From positions 610,578-674,577 of the forward strand of contig QRDG01000522.1 of assembly GCA_012064385.1 (NCBI GenBank): 64,000 nucleotides of DNA, written 5' to 3'. Position 1 is the stretch's first letter. Each line of letters begins with the position of its first letter. The notes under the pieces were generated by a model. The model saw only the letters and a list, made by a program, of their open reading frames with translations, ran no database searches and had not been told where the DNA came from. Positions 1-12,274 of the stretch are shown here, one piece after another. A program made the position numbers and the translations under genes. The stretch comes from Puccinellia tenuiflora. Its lineage: Eukaryota; Streptophyta; Magnoliopsida; Poales; Poaceae.

Positions 1-423
1 CGCCACCGACAATGTGGACGGGGAGACAGAGAAATGTTTTCTTGCTAGATTCCCACACGCAGTGGATTGTTTGACGGTTCGACTGTTCCATGTTGTACAA
101 GGCAAGGAGGTCTCTCATAAAATATTATTTAAAAATTACAATATATTATGCGGGCAAGGCCCGGGATCGGAAGAACTGGTACTGCGGGTTGATTCCGCAA
201 ATCCTGAGAGGCTAAATAGCGTAATTCAAAGACGAGTAAACATACAATTACAAGTACCAATCGATTTGAATTTAAAAGTAGTATAAATATATTGTCTGTG
301 AGAATGCAGTGTCGGGTCACGACTTATATGGACTTGAGGTGTGTTGTCCAGCAAAGTATATTACATCAGTCCATGAATTTTAAACAACTATATGTTATGG
401 TCATAAATATTCGTGCCACGCAG
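1..423. other. flank with no recognised gene
   Basis: I see no recognisable gene. A plus-strand frame is open from 14 to 286 but begins with GTG, has no ATG and resembles no family I know. The stretch just left of 424 is probably the 3' untranslated region and downstream flank of the minus-strand kinase-PP2 gene. Confidence 0.4.
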
Positions 424-3238
424 CTAGTTGCTCCTGAACTCCATGCCCTCCACGATCAGGCCACTCTTCTTCACGGTGAGGTTGTTCTCGCGGAGATCCA
501 CGATCACCCCCTTCTCCGTGAGCATATCGTCGTCATTTGTGAACTCTGCCAGCTCGAGCTCCAACCAGCCATCATCCCTTGCGTTAGGGTAGGTAACATC
601 ACTGGCCGATCCGCGCGCTTCTGGGTCCAGGCTAACCTTGTTGGTGGCAACAATATGCTCCCCGTAGAGCCTGAGCGACGACGTCTGCACGGAACCTTTT
701 AGGCCAGAGGTGCTGCTCGCCAGCTTGTACACCAGGTAAACCGTGTAGCTTTTTCCGGCAGAAAGATCCCCTGGTGAGACCTCTCCGGTGACGGCGAGGT
801 CGTACACTCCGATGAGCTCCGCGCATTCCGGAAACCTTGTCACGAATCACGATACACATTTAAGCAAAATCAAGGCCCAAAAAGTGGGTTGTTAATTTAA
901 GTACGCTGTTGTTTGCAATCTGCAACGATGGACATACCTTGAACCTTGGATGGAATCCCACTTCCAGTGCCCGCGCTTGTTGTTTGCAATCTGCAACGAT
1001 CTCGATGAAAGCATCTTGCACTTGGCGCTGGCTGTTGTTGTCCCCAACCAACGAATACTCTGTGCTCATCAACAAAAATCCAAGTCATTCTTATAGGCGG
1101 TATGGTGTTAACCTCTCTCGTCATGTCCTGCATGCTAGGACTTTGCCAAATGGTATGTTTTCGAACAAGATCAGAGAGCAGTAGCACAGCAGTACACTTG
1201 GAGGAGAGCCCACCTTTTCAGGGTTTGTGTCGCCTGGTCCGTGTGCTGATGCTGGCAACGATGTCTCGGCTTGCACCTTCGGCCCCGTGCCTGTAGAGGA
1301 TGGCTGTTGGGATACGAAAACAACTATCAAAACAATTGAAATTTTTCATAGACGAGTGACTAACGTCTGAAGATTGAGTCTACCACATGCTTTCATAAAA
1401 TGAAATTGTACCGGTAATGAAGAAGCGTTCCTGCCACCTGCTAGGGCAGACCGGTCCGTAGTTTCCGTTATACCAAGTAAGAGGAGGATGTCCGGCATAA
1501 CCGGTCTATTATCTGCTTCAGGTTTTGTGCACTTTTTTGATATCTCGATGCATGCTTTCACTTGTTCCAATGTTGTGTGCCTCTCGGATTCGTCCAGGTT
1601 CAACCGACGACTCCAGTTCTTGATAACCTGCATTTTTATTCGCGCGATACAGCGTGAAACTTTAAACAAATGATTAAAAAAAGTGTACAGTATTTTGTTA
1701 GTCATCCTTACGTTATGAGTCTCATTCGTAGATGCCGTGCCGCGTCCCATTACTATCTGACTTATTATCCTACCCAAACTGTATATGTCTGATTTGGAAT
1801 TAAATACTCCACCGGACAGACATTCAGGTGCTATATACCCCCTGCATGAAAATAATACATTCACCAAAACGTATGTGGATTATTTTTGACTAAACAATGA
1901 AACCAACAATTAATGGAAACTGAACTCACGGTGTTCCTCTTATTATTTCAGTGACAATTCTGCTTTTTCCATCCCCCAAAAGCCTTGAAATCCCAAAATC
2001 CGTAATTTTGGGAGTCATGTCATCATCTAGTAGTATATTGTCTGGTTTGATATCTCTATGAATTATGTAGTTCTCATGAAGATAGTGCAACCCCAGACAA
2101 ATTCCTTCGATTATTTTGTAACACATGTGCCACGCAAGCCGACAAGGTTGGGGCTAACCAATAAAAGTATGAAACTCTCAGAAAACTAATAGAGATTTAA
2201 ACTATCTTCCAACAAAGAAACATAAAAGTAAAGTAAGTTTCATGAAACGGGCATATCATGGATAGTCAGTAAAATGGCTTGTGAAATATTATGTCACGAA
2301 AGTAGTTTTATTTTTTCTGCGGGAAGAAGGTAGTGTAAGTTATATGAAAACAAAAACACGTTGGTTTTACATGTATTTTCAGAAAAAATGGTTTATGTGT
2401 ATAATAAGTCGTTTGTAAAGAATGCACCGCACATACTATATTGTTTATACTATTGTACTTTGCTCAATAGAAAATATTACAAAAAGTGCATTTCTAACAA
2501 TAGTGTCAGTGGAGACAAAGATCTACTAAATTATTGTGTGATTTATTGTTTTTTAAACCGGTAATGTTCTCACTGAAATGCCTTCTTGGCATAGATTTTT
2601 CATAATTTGGACCAAAAAGTCTGTTGTAAGAAGTTTACTTCGATAAAGAACATGATATCTTACCATCAATATGCCGATGAAGGCTTCCATTGCGAATATA
2701 CTCGAAGCAAATCAACCGGTGTTGTGTTTCTGCTAAAACCTTTTGCTTGCCGAACATTTCCAGATTATTGTATGCTCCAGCACAAAAACCAAGATACTGT
2801 ACTATATTTGGGTGATGAATCCTTCTCAGACAGTCAACCTCACCCAGAAATGCATTGTCGTCAAGTGCGGAAACAATTGTGGGATTTAACTTCTTCACAG
2901 CAACAAACCCATCTCGAAGCACCCCGTGGGTGTTTCACCAGTTATACACGTATTATTAGCAAGCACATTTGCGTAAACCAACTACATGGTAAGTTTTTAA
3001 AACCTTCTACCTGGAAACAAGATGATAGTTATTCTTATTTTGCACGAAAAGTAGTGTTACGCACGTACCTTGTAAACTACTCCGAATCCACCACGACCAA
3101 TCTCCTCAGAGAATTTCTTTGTTATGTCTCTCAAAGCTGATAGCTCCATACTTTTATCATCCGTTTCTGAGCAAATACAGATCTTCAAGAGAATAGTCTT
3201 TAATAACTTTACCAGCCATTTGTGAGCACTTTGAACCT
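424..3238 (-). CDS. protein kinase fused to PP2/Nictaba-like lectin domain
   Basis: The N-terminal half is a Ser/Thr kinase of the plant RLK/Pelle type; the C-terminal half is a phloem-protein-2 (Nictaba-like) carbohydrate-binding domain. Exons on the minus strand: 3238-3069, about 2925-2664, 2153-1930, 1841-1712, 1627-1438, 1290-1214, 1059-938 and 835-424. The likely start is the ATG at 3149 (MELSALRDITKKF). Visible kinase motifs are the G-loop IGRGGFGVVYK, VAVKK, the HRD loop IIHRDIKPDN, DFG and APE, so all catalytic residues are present. A Gly/Pro-rich linker (exon 6) leads to PP2 hallmarks WKWDSIQGSRFPECAEL and DGWLELELAEF, then KSGLIVEGMEFR. Phases agree for every junction from exon 3 to exon 8, which ties the lectin to the kinase in one gene. 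Two upstream junctions are anomalous: there is no AG at the exon 2 acceptor, and exon 2 and exon 3 phases disagree. The gene may therefore be decaying. No transmembrane segment is evident, suggesting a cytoplasmic protein. The function, sugar-responsive signalling or defence, is inference only. Confidence 0.7.
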
Positions 3239-5016
3239 GAAAAACAAGATAATAATGTACCAAATAAACTGGATAACAACAATGCACTGCCTAAATCCAA
3301 GGATATCATTTTTCAAAACACGTAACATGATCAGATGAATTTATCTGTGCAAATTATCCGGCTAACAAAGTGGCAATAAATGTCCCGTGTTGTGGCCAGC
3401 ATCATTACAAAACCTGCGTCGCTAGTTTGACAACGAGGGTGACAACTTGCGAGGGTTGGAGTAGAGTAAGAAGGAGAAGACTACACTGAATGGTTGCTGG
3501 AGACTGGAGAGTGGGAAGAGAGACTTCGAGACCAATTACGATTCTTAATTAATAGATTGATCACGGGAAACGATTATTGAGATGATCATATAGGAGGCGT
3601 GATGGATGTGCCAGCAAGGATGCGGAGAATGATATGATTATGAACTAAAGTAGATGATTAGAAGGAACGTGATTTGCAAAGGATGCATGAAATGCCGGGA
3701 GAAACACTGGAAGATGCATATGTAATTTGTTTATGGTGGCACTCTATTAGTTTATAGAAATGTCAGTGTTGATTTGATAAACGCTCGAGCCAAAAGAAAA
3801 TCCTAGTTCTCACAAATATCTTAGCTTTTACCCACGCATGACCGTATATTTGTTCTTGTTATGTTCTGCGTGCTTAGCTCCTCAACAAAGCACGCATAGC
3901 TAGCTCAGCATATACATAGATAGTGTACTTTGCAGAAACAAGAATAGCTAGCGAGATAATACCAAACCTGCAAAGTCTATCACCATATTAAGATCAGTTG
4001 CTGGAATGGAGCGAGGTATACCTTTGCACAATCGCACGCAATATATCTACATTACACAACCTCTGATAGAAGAATGATAAAATAATAAACGTCTATAGAC
4101 GATAGATCGTGCATCGACGAAGGAGAACGCACCTGTTGACACACAAGGCCAGGATAGAAGGAACTTGTTTGGCAGCAGGAGGAAGAAGAACGTTGTGAAA
4201 ATATCGCAGTTCAGCGGTAACCTAACGACTATATAAAATGCTCTTACAACAGGACGATAAACTACTATACTGAGAACTAGCACACAGTGAAAGAGACAGG
4301 ACTGTCCAACTTGTACGTGTTACTGTATGCAATACGACCGAGTACTACGCGCTTCTTGTTCCGTGCACTCCAGTCAAATGCTAAGTCTCAACTCTCAAGT
4401 ACCAAATATTTTCTTCAAGAACGAGCAAAGATTGCGTGTTATGTATGTCATCAAAGTGTTGAAGAGAAATTAATAGTCTGCATAATGCAGGAATAACCAC
4501 CTAGAAATGCGACGTACAGCTTGTTGATTTACATTACTTCTATTAAATTGTTCTGCGGCACAACTTGTTGATTTAAATTACTTCTATTGAGTAGGCAAAG
4601 TCTATTTTGTATATCACTTTGGTACAATGTCAAACCCCATCGATAAATTAAGGCGAGCGCTGAGCGTCATCCAGATGATCCCACACTTGGATCATCCGGG
4701 TCGACAGCCTTCGGATAAAGCCATCCGAGTTGTTGGATAAAAACTAACGGCGCTTTCCCCTTCCCACTTGGGTGGACCTAGTCTCCTCCACCTCAACACA
4801 CATTTTGTCTCCCTCTGCTTCGTCTCCCCATACATGCTGCTCATGATGCGCAGCAAAAACCTTGTAGCAGCGACTCGACGACTTGCAGCAGTGGTTTGTA
4901 CCACCGCTGTCCACTTCTCATAGCATCTTCGGAGTCCTCCTCTTGCAGCATCGTCGCCGCCCACTCTTCGCAAAACCCACACCAAACGCTAGCAACACTT
5001 CCACTCTTCATATGCA
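3239..5016. other. intergenic, no gene seen
   Basis: This is the upstream flank of the kinase-PP2 gene. It probably holds its promoter and 5' untranslated exon. Short open frames, such as those at 4047-4283 and 4692-4985, show no family resemblance. The last 350 bases are GC-richer and look like transposon or gene debris. Confidence 0.4.
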
Positions 5017-5371
5017 CAGGGCCGGTCCTGAGATTTTAGGGGCCCGGGGCGAAACTAAAACTTGTGGCCCCTAATTTCGACATAATAATAATATTAATGA
5101 ATTTATGTATAAAACAAAAAATGATAATATCTTGTAAATACGTCTATAAGAAGGAGCATATCATCAAAAACATTATACATATTACCTTAAAAATTTCTTC
5201 TAACATTTCTCGATGCGAAGTCACTTATAATAGGGTCGATGTCAATGTCATCCAACAATTGCTTCTCAATGCATAATGTTGCCAAACCATTTAACCTCTC
5301 TTGAGTCATCGTGGACCTCAAATAGTTCTTCAATAATTTTAACTTAGAAATATTTCCTTTGGAGGGGTACG
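5017..5371 (-). mobile_element. hAT transposon 3' end, truncated
   Basis: The terminus begins CAGGGCCGGTCCTG at 5017, typical of hAT elements in plants. A minus-strand frame from about 5369 to 5187 reads ISKLKLLKNYLRSTM, QERLNGLATL and IISDFASRN, which is the C-terminal dimerisation region of hAT transposases of the zinc-finger MYM/TTF type. The rest of the transposase is missing: the frame is cut at 5371/5372, where the LTR of the next element begins. The continuation is not found beyond that element, so the far side was lost. Confidence 0.75.
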
Positions 5372-6700
5372 TGTTGACACACGAACACGTCACGTGTACC
5401 CGCGGCGCCGAGGGAGATGCTCCGCAACTCACTCCGCGGGAGGCTCGCCGGAAGCGCGATACGCAAGACTATCCGGCGGGCACTTTTGTAGACCCGAAAC
5501 CCCGCTCGCCCGGGAGGGACCCTGTCAGGGCTCGCGGCGGCTATGGGCTGCCCTAGGTCGGCCTGACCGCCCCTAGATCCTCGTGGATTCACAGCCTCCA
5601 ATCCTGAAGAGCGGCGAAGAACGAGAAGAAAGATACAAGGGGAGAGGGATAAAAGTAGATGAACACGAAAAAGTATTAGATTGATTTGTTCGATTGGTGT
5701 TGGATCAATCGGCTGTCACCCCTCATGTATATAAGGGGCGGCTGGACTTCCCGTGCAAGGAAAGAGCTTGGATTCACGTCCAAAACCCTAATTTGGGTCC
5801 AATTCGGATGGTCTGACCCGAACCTTCCAAAACTGTTCGATCTGCACCTTGCGGGTCGTTTTTGAGGCAGTTACCGCTCGGATCAAGATCCCGTAGTGGA
5901 CAAAGTTGTTCGTCTCGAAAAAAATGAAGAATTTTCATTTTATGCGTTTTTCCATTTGACTTCATCTGGACCCTTCAAATTCAGTCGGAAGAAAATTCGG
6001 TGCGTTTTGAAACTTTCTGGGTCACCGAGCCGACTCGCTCACGCCCGAGACCAGACAGCATCTTGGGTCGGGCGACCTGCTCGCGCCCAAGGACAGACAA
6101 TGTCTAAGGTACGACGATCCGTAGTATTTTTGCTGCACAAGTTGCATACGACCTCGGATGAATATGGCCCAAAGACCAAACTTGTGTGTCTCGACGAGGC
6201 GGACAACTCTTGCGACTATCATTTTTCTATCTGAGCCCGTCTTGATGACTTTACGGGTCCATTTTCATCTTCGGGTCTGATTTCGGCAGGTATTAGGTCA
6301 TCCGGCCGGGTCTCATCGTGTATACGTAGGTCGCTCTTTAACCCAGATTGAAATGATCCAAAAACCAAAGTTGCTTGTCTCGACAAGGCGCTCAACTTTC
6401 GTTCACATTATATTTTCATCCGAGATCATCTTGGTGACACCTCCTTATACGCCAAAATCGGTCATCAACCACGGCATCGTTTTCCTTGATTTCCTTGCCA
6501 CGAACCTGAAGGAACAGGGTTCTCCGCCATGCGCTCACCGCTACCGCGACAACCACTCTACCGATTTCTCTGTCGTGGCTTGCTCGTGCACCCGATGCTG
6601 CCGAGTTGTCGTGGCAACCGTTTTAGTCCATTCTTCCGCTTCGATACGTTTGCATCCCAGGACCGAAACTCCGACAATGAGCCAAATTTGACCGTCAACA
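5372..6700 (-). repeat. 3' LTR of the Gypsy-like element
   Basis: The sequence is 1,329 bp and is repeated at 9535-12274. Terminal TG...CA dinucleotides lie inside the short inverted repeat TGTTGAC/GTCAACA. In minus orientation this is the downstream (3') LTR. Confidence 0.88.
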
Positions 6701-6720
6701 CATGCCCCCCTGTTTTTTTT
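6701..6720 (-). other. polypurine tract of the Gypsy-like element
   Basis: On the minus strand an A-run followed by CAGGGGGGCATG abuts the start of the 3' LTR. This is the expected position and composition of the plus-strand priming site. Confidence 0.7.
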
Positions 6721-6949
6721 TGGTAAAGCTTGCGTGCCAAAAAACAATTTGCACCATTATGCTGCTAAGGACGATGCCAACACTCCATCGGCCATGTGCT
6801 CTCAGGGCGATATGCAAATATCGGCCATGCATCCTCATCGTGAAGGACCAGGGGAACTCGTCCACCAAAGTGTGAATAGCCGAAATAAATGAGAAGTTTC
6901 GGCTGGGGATAAATTGTGAGGTGCTAGCTTTGATGGTATAGTTGAAGAC

Positions 6950-9433
6950 CATTGACGACGCACCGCCTGAGGTCTCCTATAGTGAGATGAAGATCGCCGG
7001 CTTCGCCTGCCGACTTCTTGCTTGTCCTCCTTTACTCCTGCTGGCTTTGCAACAGAAGCTGGTGCACCGTTCTTGATTTTAGGGCTTCTTTTAGGAACCC
7101 ACGCCATGTTCAACTCCTCCAACTCTTCGGCTCTGAGCCGCTTCACCTGCCGCTCTTGCCAATGAGATAAGCCGAATGGGTATCCCGGCTGTGATTTTAC
7201 TTTATGCACTGCCAATTCTTTTCTGGCTTTGGGCACTTCCGGCTTGGCTTGTCCAGACTTGACGACTGGCTCCTTGAAAGTTACTCGCTTCACTTCCTTT
7301 CCCCTTGTAGCCAACATCATCTCAGCTGGCTTTTGCTTATTCGGAGTCGAGTCTGAAACAACATCTTTGCGACCGTCTTTCTTCACTTGACCACCTCCTT
7401 CTTCCTCCATGAGATCCTGGCCGACCCCTGATTGAGCCAGTCTTTGACATGTGGTTGTTGTGTTGATTCTCTCGGAGCTGCATAAACTTGGCAAGGTGAT
7501 TTAGCATAAGACTGATGGTGTGCCCATGAATCATACATGTCCCGTGATTGATATGAATATAAGCCAGCATGGGAAGGCATGGATAACTTCAGAATTGGCA
7601 GCCCAAAAGAAGTTCGTGGAGTCGGCATGTTGGGCTTCTCTCTTTGCCAGTTCCGGTATTCAGATTTACGCCCTGGGGGTGACTTCGATGCTTTTGCTTC
7701 AGCTGGCTAATAAGCACTTTTTGCTTCGCTCATCTTCTGATACTTCTCCAATAATTGAGCGAAGGTCACTTTAGATTTCCTCCTTCTATGCTTATCGCTG
7801 CCTTTGTCCTTTCTACCATTGCAGGCATCGGTCTTTGAATATGCTTGTTGCCCCCCAGTGTTAGGCGTCATTGCTGGAGCTTTGATGGAACGTTCATCTT
7901 CAGGATTGCTGTCTTGGGAAATTTCTTTGCTTGACGAATCGAACCCATCATCTTCAGCATATACCCGTCCGTCTTGGGATGAACCGGCTTGAAGCAGCCG
8001 AGTCAACACGTGATCGCCGTCAAGATTAATATTAGCCGACTGGCTATTAGCTTGTCCTTCAACAAATTCCAATCGTCCTTCGAAGGCCGATTGTGCATCA
8101 TGAAACACATCGCAGTCTTTGATGTTCTGCGCGAATGAATTAAGCATTCGCTCTTGTCTTGGCGGCTCGACATGGTCATCTTCTATGATAATTGGATTAG
8201 TCGGCGATGCACCGACACTGTGATCACCCATGCCTGGACTGGAGGTACATTGTTCATCCTTTAGCTGATATTGGAATACCGGCTTTGAAATTAGGCAACC
8301 GAGTGATGCCGGCTTATCGTGGTCCAACTCGGCTATGTATTGTCTTCTGCCCTCCATTCCCGATTCTTCCAAATCGGCTATCTCGAAGGACTTTGAACCT
8401 GGCTTTATGTTTCTGCAACCAAAATGATTACAAAATATACGTCTCATCTGAGACTCAATGCTAGCCAGGAATGAAACAAGCGATGTTGCCCATATGAATA
8501 TAAAGCTTAGACGGCATAATGGGAACAACATTGGTTGCGACAAATTGTCACTATTAGCCTCTACAAATGATACGACATGTTGACCGGCATAATTAGTGAC
8601 AAGACTATTCCTAGCAAACAAGTTACTCATCCCGATTGGTCTTTCAACATTAATTAAAATCGTGTTGGAAAATGCATCAACAATATGATTATGACCAAAT
8701 CTAAAGATAAGTAAAACTTGATCCTGAATTGTTCACGCTCCTCTTCACGTTCCTTCTTATACGCCTCATAAGCTTGTATTGCAGTGGGATCATGCGGATT
8801 TTCTTTTAATGCCAGGTAAACATCACCGGCCCTTTTGAGTTTCGCTACAAATTTTTCCTTCCAACCATCTAATCCATATGCGTCGGTAGAAGATGAAGGC
8901 ACATGTGCTCCTGTTGAATTTTCAGTTATTCTGCCGTGAACACCGTGAAAGTGCGAAACCGAATTATATGTCTCACTAGGTCCACAAGAAGCTGAAACGT
9001 TAGTAACATAAGGTGCCGATTGAGTAATCATATAAGGCGCAGTATATGTCGGTTGGGAGTAACCGGCCAAGTCGCTGGTACCAGCATAGCCGATTCCCCC
9101 ATCCATCGGCCTGTCTGGGTTCGACCCCGCATATTGCGAGTCGGCAGCCGATGGATAAAACCGTGAGACATCCTCTTGCCCGTGAGGTGTCTCATACTGA
9201 TCCGTCGAATAACCCACGTTACTCACCGGCCTACGTTATGGGGCAGCCGATGCATGAGAATTCGAATATATATGTTGCATGTTGCTAAAACAAGGTAAAG
9301 CATGGAGATTATTTTGCATCGGCTTTTGCACATAGTAAGAACTAGGGCTAGCCGATACAGTACTCATATCAAAAGATCTAGCAACATCAATGTAAGAGTA
9401 ATTAGCATCTACATAAGGAGATTGCGGATTCAT
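6950..9433 (-). pseudogene. degenerate gag-like coding of the Gypsy-like element
   Basis: Reading begins with the ATG at 9433 (MNPQSPYVDANYSYIDVARS). An in-frame TAA near 9236 interrupts it, and the same frame then continues to about 8654 with a Ser/Tyr/Gly-rich segment and a Lys/Glu-rich helix (EAYKKEREEEREQ). Further frames at 8630-7707 (acidic, low complexity, ending in a Lys/Arg-rich tail) and 7494-6950 lie in other phases. The last contains YPFGLSHWQERQVKRL and LNMAWVPKRS, a motif I associate with gag regions of grass Gypsy elements. No zinc knuckle and no pol domain is seen. Introns, frameshifts or both could explain the phase changes. Confidence 0.6.
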
Positions 9434-9507
9434 GTTACCGATGTAGATTACAATCTCTTGACAACGCTCTCTTCGCAGCAACAACGGGCTGGAGAACGTT
9501 CGCTTCG

Positions 9508-9534
9508 TCCCCAGCGGAGTCGCCAAAAAGTGTG
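9508..9534 (-). other. primer-binding site region of the Gypsy-like element
   Basis: Immediately inside the right LTR the minus strand reads TTTTTGGCGACTCCGCTGGG. This matches the TGGCG...GGGGA style of tRNA-complementary primer sites in grass Gypsy elements. It defines 9535-12274 as the 5' LTR. Confidence 0.75.
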
Positions 9535-12274
9535 TGTTGACACACGAACACGTCACGTGTACCCGCTGCACTGAGGGAGATGCTCCGCAACTCACTCCGC
9601 GGGAGGCTCGCCGGAAGCGCGATACGCAAGACAATCCGGCGGGCACTTTTGTAGACCCGAAACCCTGCTCGCCCGGGAGGGACCCTGTCAGGGCTCGCGG
9701 CGGCTATGGGCTGCCCTAGGTCAGCCTGACCGCCCCTAGATCCTCGTGGATTCGCAGCCTCCAATCCTGAAGAGCGGCGAAGAACGAGAAGAAAGATACA
9801 AGGGGAGAGGGATAAAAGTAGATGAACACGAAAAAGTATTAGATTGATTTGTTCGATTGGTGTTGGATCAATCGGCCGTCACCCCTCGTGTATATAAGAG
9901 GCGGCTGGACTTCCCGTGCAAGGAAAGAGCTTGGATTCACGTCCAAAACCCTAATTTGGGTCCAATTCGGATGGTTTGGTCCGAACCTTCCAAAACTGTT
10001 CGATCTGCACCTTGCGGGTCGTTTTTGAGGCAGTTACCGCTCGGATCAAGATCCCGTAGTGGACAAAGTTGTTCGTCTCGAAAAAAACGAAGAATTTTCA
10101 TTTTATGCGTTTTTCCATTTGACTTCATCTGGACCCTTCAAATTCAGTCGGAAGAAAATTCGGTGCGTTTTGAAACTTTCTGGGTCACCGAGCCGACTCG
10201 CTCCCGCCCGAGACCAGACAGCATCTTGGGTCGGGCGACCTGCTCGCGCCCAAGGACAGACAATGTCTAAGGTACGACGATCCGTAGTATTTTTGCTGCA
10301 CAAGTTGCATACGACCTCGGATGAATATGGCCCAAAGACCAAACTTGTGCGTCTCGACGAGGCGGACAACTCTTGCGACTATCATTTTTCTATCTAAGCC
10401 CGTCTTGACGACTTTACCACTACTACAGAATAGCCTATTAGTGGCGCACCAATTTAGGATTCTGTGGCGCATCCTGGAAAAAGAGGGATGCGCCACAGAA
10501 TCGTCGCCACTAAATTATATTTCTGTGGCGCATGGGGCCAGATGCGCCACAGAAATGTAGATTTCTGTGGCGCATCCAGCTCCATGCGCCACAGAAATAT
10601 TTTGGAAAATTTTGAATCTGGAAATTCGAAAAAATGCAAAACAAATTCAAAAAAATGGGAAAAAACAAAATATGAAATATTTTGAAAAAACCTAAATATT
10701 TGAATTTTTTCCAATTTTTCTGAATTTTTTAACCCATCTCAAATGATAACTTCCCGCTAGGTCACCAATCCTCAAATTGCTCCAACCTAAGCACGCTTAA
10801 CTTCTAAGTTCCATTCAGTTCAGCTACCCTTATGCTACTCATGTTCTTATTGATATAAGTATCATATTAACCCTCTTAAGCCTTGTATGTGTATATATAT
10901 GTGTGTAGTTTATGTGTGGTATGTATTTATGTGTGTTTTTAAATTTCGAAAAAAATCAAAAACTTCACATTGTGGTGCACCTAAAATTCAAAAAAGTTCA
11001 AAAAATTCAAAAAATCCCAAAAAATTCAAAAAAAATAAAAAATCCCAAAAAATTCAAAAAAATCAAAAAATAAAAAATCCCAAAAGATTCAAAAATTTCA
11101 AAAAATATAAAAATAAATTCAAAAAATTCAAAAAATTCAAAATTTTAAAAAAATCCCAAAAAATTCAAAAGTTTCAAAAGCAAATCCAAAGTTTTAAAAA
11201 ATCTAAAAAATTTCAAAAAACAAAAAAAAAATCCCAAAAAATTCAAAAATCAGAAATTCACAAGAATTTAAAAATTCAAAAAAATTCTTTTTTTAGGAAA
11301 GTATTATTTTTTTGCAATTGTTGAATTTTTTTTGAAGTTTTCTGGATTTTCTGATTTTTTTTTGAATTTTTTATTTTTTATTTTTTATTTTTTGATTTTT
11401 TTTATTTTTTTTGGATTTTTGAATTTTTTAGAAATGTATAACAAAGAAGATTGTTGATTTTTTTGGATTTTTTTGAAGTGTTTTGACTTTTTTGACTTTT
11501 TTGACTTTTTTGATTTTTTGAATTTTTTTGAGTTTTTTGAATTTTTTGGATTTTTTTGGATTATTGGATTTCTGTGGCGCACATCCTACATGCGCCACAG
11601 AAATGCACAATTCTGTGGCGCATGGGCATGGTGCGCCACAGAATGTCACATTTCTGTGGCGCATGGGGGAGGGTGCGCCACAGAAAGTCATAGGCCGGTG
11701 CGCCACAGAATTGCAAAATTCTGTGGCGCATTCAAAACCGTGCGCCACAGAAATTATTTCTGTGGCGCATGGCTTATTGGTGCGCCACAAAAGGTGGTTC
11801 CACCTATAGCCCGTTTCCTATTAGTGTACGGGTCCATTTTCATCTTCGGGTCTGATTTCGGCAGGTATTAGGTCATCCGGCCGGGTCTCATCGTGTCTGC
11901 GTAGGTCGCTCTTTAACCCAGATTGAAATGATCCAAAAACCAAAGTTGCTTGTCTCGACAAGGCGCTCAACTTTCGTTCACATTATATTTTCATCCGAGA
12001 TCATCTTGGTGACACCTCCTTATACGCCAAAATCGGTCATCAACCACGACATCGTTTTCCTTGATTTCCTTGCCACGAACCTGAAGGAACGGGGTTCTCC
12101 GCCATGCGCTCACCGCTACCGCGACAACCACTCTACCGATTTCTCTGTCGTGGCTTGCTCGTGCACCCGATGCTGCCGAGTTGTCGTGGCACCGTTTTAG
12201 TCCATTCTTCCGCTTCGATACGTTTGCATCCCAGGACCGAAACTCCGACAATGAGCCAAATTTGACCGTCAACA
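9535..12274 (-). repeat. 5' LTR of the Gypsy-like element, split by CACTA
   Basis: Once the 1,409-bp CACTA element and its 3-bp duplication are removed, 1,328 bp remain and align end to end with 5372-6700. Internal sequence lies on both sides of this LTR, so it is shared by two element copies. Confidence 0.87.
10418..11826. mobile_element. non-autonomous CACTA element in the LTR
   Basis: The element starts CACTACTACAG and ends ATTAGTG, giving CACTA/TAGTG termini. It is flanked by the 3-bp duplication TAC (10415-10417 and 11827-11829). The intact copy of the LTR at 6256 gives the empty site ctttacgggtcc. Both subterminal regions carry head-to-head copies of TTCTGTGGCGCAT and its complement. 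The left interior is A-rich (runs of caaaaaattc) and the right interior T-rich (runs of gaatttttt), so the halves are roughly complementary. No transposase is encoded. Confidence 0.93.

Larger units (their letters stand above)
5372..12274 (-). mobile_element. Gypsy-like LTR retrotransposon without pol
   Basis: Two LTRs (5372-6700 and 9535-12274, the latter containing a CACTA insertion) bound an internal region of about 2.8 kb. On the minus strand each LTR starts TGTTGACGG and ends GTGTCAACA. A primer-binding stretch follows the right LTR and a polypurine tract precedes the left LTR, which fixes transcription as minus. The internal region carries only degenerate gag-like coding; no protease, reverse transcriptase or integrase motif is visible. 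By eye the two LTRs differ at roughly twenty positions over 1.33 kb, so the insertion is fairly young. It landed in a hAT element. No target duplication can be checked because the right side is truncated. Confidence 0.85.

Noticed and set aside
14..286. 90-codon plus-strand open frame at the window start
   Set aside because: It starts with GTG, has no ATG and shows no recognisable motif; likely chance.
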